Below, piece by piece: positions 60,103-64,000 of a DNA stretch of 64,000 bases. Numbering within the stretch: position 1 is the first letter of the stretch; each line of letters opens with the position of its first letter. The notes beneath the pieces are model-generated. The model saw only the letters and a list, made by a program, of their open reading frames with translations, searched no databases and was not told the DNA's origin. The DNA comes from Hahella sp050299855 (GTDB lineage: Bacteria > Pseudomonadota > Gammaproteobacteria > Pseudomonadales > Oleiphilaceae): NCBI GenBank assembly GCA_050299855.1, contig JBNKWQ010000053.1, positions 93,537-157,536 of the forward strand. The letters run 5' to 3'. A program made the position numbers and the translations under genes.

Positions 60103-61644
60103 ATGCCAAGAAGTATTAAGTTTCAGTTCATTAGTCAAATACTGATGGTAGTCACTTTGCTTCTCATAGCATTTGGCTATTATAACTACAGCAGATTAAA
60201 AACGGATCTTGTTAAAGACTTGAGGAAAACTGTCTCCTCTGCGGTTAATCGTATGGAACTGAGTTTGCCGGGTCCTATATGGAACTACAGTATCGACCCG
60301 TTGAATGCGACCGTTCAGTCAGAATTAACAGCTGAGGTCATGGTGGCTATCAGGGTATTGGGTGTCGATGGAAAAAATCTTACCTGGCTGGGCAAGGAAG
60401 GCGTAGACGAAAAGGGGGAGCCCCTATTTATCGATATCAGTGAACCTCCTCAACTGACGACGAATACCTTTGAATCTGAATTGAGTTTTGTTGAATACGG
60501 TGAGATGAATCCTGTTGGAAAAGTGATCGTATATGCCAATATGGAGGTCATTGCACCGCGCTTGAATAACCTGCTTGTTCAGCAAATTCTCATGATTGTT
60601 GTCCTGGATATCGTGATTAGTGCAATTATTTTGATAGTACTAAGCCGAACTGTCCTAAAGCCGATTAGCGTAATATCAGATGCGATTCAGGAAATTGCCA
60701 CGGGTGAAGGGGATCTCACTAAACAGCTGGACTTACCGCCTGGTAAGGAGCTTGACCGGCTTATCAACGGCTTCAATCTGTTTATAAACTCACTTAATGA
60801 TATTGTGTCTGATATCAACTCTGTGGCGGTTGAGCTGCAGGACCGTTCTCAGAAAAACCGGTCACTAGCAGTGGAGACTTCAGAGCATCTGACGGGGCAG
60901 CAGGCGCAGATTGAAATGATGGCGACGGCTACCTCTGAGATGGCGGAGTCAATATCTGAAGTTGCCCGTAGTGCTGTTCAGGCCTCAGAGGACGCAGGGT
61001 CTGCAATGTCTAAAAGTGAGCAGGGTAAAACGATCGTAGGTGAAGTGGTCAGGGATATTGACTCCCTGGCTTTTGAAATTGGCACTGTGACCAATCAGGC
61101 ATCCGAACTCATCTTGGAAGGCAAAAATATTAGTCAGGTGCTTGAAGTCATTAAGAGTATTTCCGAACAGACTAATTTGCTCGCTTTAAATGCTGCCATT
61201 GAAGCCGCCAGGGCAGGGGAGGCGGGTCGGGGGTTTGCTGTAGTGGCAGATGAGGTGCGTAATCTGGCGGTCAAAACCAGCCATTCGACCGATGAAATTC
61301 AGGCCAGTATCGAAACCCTTCAAAGAGTAAGTGATGAAGTTGAAAAAGGTGTGACTTTATTAGCTACCCGTACTCAGGCCGGGGTCGAAAGGGTTAACCT
61401 GGCGGGCGACGCAATTGAAGAAATTTACATTGGAATTCAAACCATGGCAGAGAAAAATATTTATATTTCCACTGCCGCTGAAGAACAAAGCAATGTGATC
61501 AACGAAATCAACCAAAATATCGTTGCAATCTCCAATGTTGCAAACTCATTGGCTCAAAATGCCACCGCCACGGCTGACAGGGCCGATGAGGTTAGTCAGC
61601 TTGCGGGAGAAGTCATTGAGCGTCTCTCAAAGTTTAAGACTTGA
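60103..61644 (+). CDS. Methyl-accepting chemotaxis protein
   Basis: 513 aa. TM1 about residues 8-29 (FISQILMVVTLLLIAFGYYNY), a periplasmic sensor of about 130 residues, TM2 about 163-183 (ILMIVVLDIVISAIILIVLS), a HAMP domain (RTVLKPISVISDAIQEIATGEGDLTKQL), then the cytoplasmic signalling hairpin. The conserved tip reads EQTNLLALNAAIEAARAGEAGRGFAVVADEVRNLAVKTSHSTDEI. The C-terminus has no CheR-binding pentapeptide. Periplasmic domain type not recognised; one candidate source of signals is small carboxylates. The gene stands alone with tandem repeats in front. Confidence 0.95.
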   Translation: MPRSIKFQFISQILMVVTLLLIAFGYYNYSRLKTDLVKDLRKTVSSAVNRMELSLPGPIWNYSIDPLNATVQSELTAEVMVAIRVLGVDGKNLTWLGKEGVDEKGEPLFIDISEPPQLTTNTFESELSFVEYGEMNPVGKVIVYANMEVIAPRLNNLLVQQILMIVVLDIVISAIILIVLSRTVLKPISVISDAIQEIATGEGDLTKQLDLPPGKELDRLINGFNLFINSLNDIVSDINSVAVELQDRSQKNRSLAVETSEHLTGQQAQIEMMATATSEMAESISEVARSAVQASEDAGSAMSKSEQGKTIVGEVVRDIDSLAFEIGTVTNQASELILEGKNISQVLEVIKSISEQTNLLALNAAIEAARAGEAGRGFAVVADEVRNLAVKTSHSTDEIQASIETLQRVSDEVEKGVTLLATRTQAGVERVNLAGDAIEEIYIGIQTMAEKNIYISTAAEEQSNVINEINQNIVAISNVANSLAQNATATADRADEVSQLAGEVIERLSKFKT

Positions 61645-61728
61645 ACCGTTGGCGATACGGGCTGGTTGCCATCTTGAATAATGGGCGCACACTAATCGCG
61701 TCAATGCCAAACATTAGGCAGGCTGAAC

Positions 61729-62931
61729 TCAGAGCTTGGCCTTTTTCAAGTAAGCATGCATCAGCAACGGGTTGATGATGAGGGTGAACAAACAAATCAC
61801 CAGAACCACACAAAGCATATCGACCTTGTAGGGATAACTTGAGGGAATCATCAGTACCAGAGCACAGGAGACAGCTCCTCTCAGCCCACCCAAATTGAGT
61901 ACGTGCTGCCAGGACATGGGTAGAGGGTGGTTCAGGATACTGAAGATAGCGCCACAGCCATACACCAGCATCATTCTGGCCACCAGTATTACGACGACAA
62001 CCGCAGGTATTGCTGCACTCAAAGGGAATGGGTGCTGGCCGGCGGCGACGCCGAGAATAAAAAACAGTACGCTGCCTGCCAACTCGTTCATGTAGTTCCA
62101 ATAGCCGGTAAAAGCTTCCTTGCGGCCAGGTCTGCCGCGTACTCTGGTATATGTCCAGGCTGCAAACATGGTTGTAACGACACCGGAAACATGCAGCACA
62201 TTTTCAGCCAGTAAAAAGCTGCCGAATGCCAGTATCAGAGATAATGATAACTCGGCAAAATGATTGCGCTCATACCAGACCATGATCAGTTTGGCAGCCG
62301 CCCAGCCAGTCAGTATACCCACCGGGATTGCCGCACCGGGTGTCCAGAGAAAATTCAGGGCCAGATTCAGAGTATCGATTTCCATAGCGCCCAGAGCCAG
62401 GCCTGAAATTGCTATAAAGGCCACAATAGCGGTGCCGTCGTTGAACAGCGATTCACCTTCCAGCAGGGCGTTCAGGTCATTGGGTAAATTGAAACGCTGA
62501 AAAATGGAGGTCACCGCAGATGGGTCAGTTGCGGCAACCGAGGCTGCCAGCAGCAGGGCATGCACCAGCGGGATGTCCATGATCCAGTGAAACGGCACCC
62601 CGACAATAAAGATTGTGATAACAACACCGGCGGTTGCCAGGAAACCGACCGCCAAACCGTGATGTTCCACTTCCGTTGGAGACAGGCTGCGGGCACTGGC
62701 AAATATCAGCAAGGGTAGTAAAACGGCAAACACCAGTTCCGGCGTCGGGGTAATAATGGGTAGGGCCGGGTAATGTAGTTGCAGCTGGCCGTAGATTAAA
62801 CCGGCGATGAGGATCCAGGATTCCGGTGGTAAGATACTGCGTCTGGAAAAGTGACGAATTCCGGCCAGTAAGAACAATAGTCCGCAAAAGGATGCGACCG
62901 TGGTGGCTAAAGCTGGATCATGGTCGAGCAT
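61729..62931 (-). CDS. Na+/H+ (or K+/H+) antiporter, CPA1/NhaP type
   Basis: 400 aa, about twelve membrane segments. CPA1 motifs are present: HALLLAASVAATDPSAVTSIFQRFNLP, LLEGESLFNDGTAIVAF (the acidic ion-binding ND region) and LNLGGLRGAVSCALVLMIPSSYPYK. There is no long C-terminal cytoplasmic tail, which fits NhaP-like bacterial proteins. It exchanges Na+ or K+ for protons for pH or salt homeostasis. The gene is convergent with the chemoreceptor gene and has its own promoter region. Confidence 0.9.
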   Translation of the reverse strand: MLDHDPALATTVASFCGLLFLLAGIRHFSRRSILPPESWILIAGLIYGQLQLHYPALPIITPTPELVFAVLLPLLIFASARSLSPTEVEHHGLAVGFLATAGVVITIFIVGVPFHWIMDIPLVHALLLAASVAATDPSAVTSIFQRFNLPNDLNALLEGESLFNDGTAIVAFIAISGLALGAMEIDTLNLALNFLWTPGAAIPVGILTGWAAAKLIMVWYERNHFAELSLSLILAFGSFLLAENVLHVSGVVTTMFAAWTYTRVRGRPGRKEAFTGYWNYMNELAGSVLFFILGVAAGQHPFPLSAAIPAVVVVILVARMMLVYGCGAIFSILNHPLPMSWQHVLNLGGLRGAVSCALVLMIPSSYPYKVDMLCVVLVICLFTLIINPLLMHAYLKKAKL

Positions 62932-63107
62932 CTCTTTATCGCTCCTTGTTTTTTGACTCGGCAGATTTCTAAAGCACTGACTTTAAAAACAATAGAAGAA
63001 TAACCGCCGTCTGCAAAGAAGGGGAGCCGGAACTCTTAGCTTTGCAGTTAACAACTAACAGTTTTCGATAGAAAAGACCGGCACTCGGTAGAGAAAGAAG
63101 AGTCCCT

Positions 63108-63560
63108 ATGAGCTATCAGCAACTAATCTGTCCCTGCGGTTCTGGCAAATACTATGCTTCCTGCTGCGGGGCTTATCACGCAGGTGCATCGGCGCCTACG
63201 CCAGAAGCTCTTATGCGTTCGAGATTCTCCGCATTTGTGTTGCACAAGGCTGAGTATCTAATGGCAAGCTGGCACCCGGGACAGCGTCCATCTTCGTTGA
63301 GTTTTGATGATCAGGTAACTTGGAAATCCCTGCGGGTACAGGACAGTTATGCCGAGGGTGATAATGGCAGTGTTACCTTTACTGCCGTGTTCACGGAGGC
63401 TGGACGCTGGCGTAGTTTGCAGGAGAAAAGTCGCTTTGTCCGGGAGCAGGGAGCCTGGTTTTATCTTGACGGTGAGGCTGAGTGGCTCGACTTGCAGCCA
63501 GGCCGCAATGATCCATGTCCTTGCGATAGCGGCAAGAAATTCAAGAAATGCTGTGGATAA
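63108..63560 (+). CDS. ychJ: YchJ family protein with two SEC-C motifs
   Basis: 150 aa, the length of UPF0225/YchJ. An N-terminal SEC-C-type metal motif (ICPCGSGKYYASCCGAYH, residues 7-24) and a C-terminal one (DPCPCDSGKKFKKCCG, residues 135-150) flank an NTF2-like core (TPEALMRSRFSAFVLHKAEYLMASWHPGQRP...). SEC-C motifs bind zinc and are known from SecA. Function of YchJ is unknown. No operon partner is visible. Confidence 0.93.
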   Translation: MSYQQLICPCGSGKYYASCCGAYHAGASAPTPEALMRSRFSAFVLHKAEYLMASWHPGQRPSSLSFDDQVTWKSLRVQDSYAEGDNGSVTFTAVFTEAGRWRSLQEKSRFVREQGAWFYLDGEAEWLDLQPGRNDPCPCDSGKKFKKCCG

Positions 63561-63714
63561 GCCACCAGGGCAATAGGAATCAGATGCCGGATCATACTAC
63601 GGAGCCTGTTACTGCCGCTCAACGGTCGATTGCTATGGCACCAATATTATTTGCTGGGGCACCAACCTTCTGCCTGGGCACATACCGACAGTGGCAAAAG
63701 GCGAGGCATTCTAT

Positions 63715-63746
63715 CCCATAGGCAGTTTCCGTTGTACTGCTATGGG
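63715..63746. terminator. hairpin between convergent ychJ and GST genes
   Basis: CCCATA (63715-63720) pairs with TATGGG (63741-63746) and GCAGT (63722-63726) with ACTGC (63736-63740), with one bulged G and a 9-base loop. It lies between convergent genes and may serve as a two-way terminator, though T-runs are weak on both sides. Confidence 0.35.
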
Positions 63747-63774
63747 TTACATTTTGTGCGTATATTGTCAGGGA

Positions 63775-64000
63775 TCATTTTTCCGTAATCAGGCTGTGCC
63801 CAGGCTGTGAGGCCACACGATCCAGCCAGCGGCGTATATGGGGAAACTGTTCCAGGTCGAAGCCACCCTCGTCGGCCACATGAGTATAGGCGTATAGGGC
63901 AATGTCCGCGATGGTCAGGGTGCTTCCGACCAGGAAGTCTCGCTCTGTGAGATGATCATCCATCAACTTTAACGCTTTGCGTCCGGCAGCCTGCTTGCCC
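63775..64000 (-). CDS. Glutathione S-transferase C-terminal part (start beyond window)
   Basis: About 75 residues are visible, ending ITEK at 63775; the N-terminal thioredoxin-fold part is beyond base 64000. The visible part is the helical GST C-terminal domain: MDDHLTERDFLVGSTLTIADIALYAYTHVADEGGFDLEQFPHIRRWLDRVASQPGH. The STLTIADIALYAY segment holds the conserved N-capping Asp. It conjugates or isomerises glutathione-linked substrates; substrate unknown. A truncated reading from an internal ATG at 63966 is possible but unnecessary. Confidence 0.82.
   Translation of the reverse strand, partial: GKQAAGRKALKLMDDHLTERDFLVGSTLTIADIALYAYTHVADEGGFDLEQFPHIRRWLDRVASQPGHSLITEK

Overview
The window looks like ordinary chromosome from a heterotrophic, probably marine, gammaproteobacterium. 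Supporting evidence: an aapJQMP amino-acid importer, a TRAP dicarboxylate-type importer, class Ia nrdAB with tandem NrdR boxes, a dad D-alanine locus, the prkA-yeaH-spoVR operon, a gamma-type Lrp, acpH and ychJ. No rRNA, tRNA, CRISPR, insertion sequence or prophage was recognised. I cannot name the genus from the sequence alone.

Layout. 1-4.6 kb: end of a GNAT gene and the aapJQMP operon (minus). 5.4-10.3 kb: a CitE/malyl-CoA-lyase-like gene and glcDEF glycolate oxidase (plus). 10.7-13.7 kb: small uncharacterised genes (two with Cys-x-x-Cys pairs), DoxX and an HD-domain protein. 13.8-18.35 kb: nrdAB (minus), preceded by a cobalamin riboswitch with an apparent terminator-type expression platform and a promoter covered by two NrdR-box-like sites. 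18.6-19.7 kb: a PEP-CTERM/exosortase-associated acyltransferase gene behind a sigma-54-type promoter and inverted-repeat activator-like sites. 19.9-21.3 kb: three small putative membrane proteins, one only 48 residues. 21.4-23.6 kb: glutathione-dependent formaldehyde detoxification (frmA, fghA) behind a tandem 22-bp direct repeat. 23.9-28.9 kb: an RND efflux pair and a secreted intradiol-dioxygenase-like protein. 29.3-30.4 kb: an orphan minus-strand terminator and an orphan periplasmic binding protein. 30.5-35.4 kb: prkA-yeaH-spoVR. 36-43.2 kb: lysine catabolism (lysine 6-dehydrogenase-like, AmaB-like) and D-alanine catabolism (dadA, ridA, alr/dadX), each with a divergent Lrp-family gene. 43.3-46.3 kb: acpH, a secreted protein, an EamA transporter and a MarR-like regulator. 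46.4-54.6 kb: a single-chain 5-oxoprolinase divergent from a dctPQM TRAP transporter, plus a LysR regulator. 54.6-61.6 kb: a cache-domain histidine kinase with an altered phosphoacceptor motif, two orphan binding proteins, a porin and a chemoreceptor preceded by a triple 20-bp repeat. 61.7-64 kb: Na+/H+ antiporter, ychJ and part of a GST.

The genes describe a cell that takes up amino acids and small carboxylates and burns them (lysine, D-alanine, 5-oxoproline, glycolate), with stress and sensing functions between the catabolic blocks. I found no convincing novel multi-gene system. The most informative signals are regulatory: the stacked NrdR/B12 control of nrdAB, the sigma-54 arrangement at the acyltransferase, the repeats in front of frmA and the chemoreceptor, the operator between 5-oxoprolinase and the TRAP genes, orphan antisense terminators, and the HK..Q kinase.
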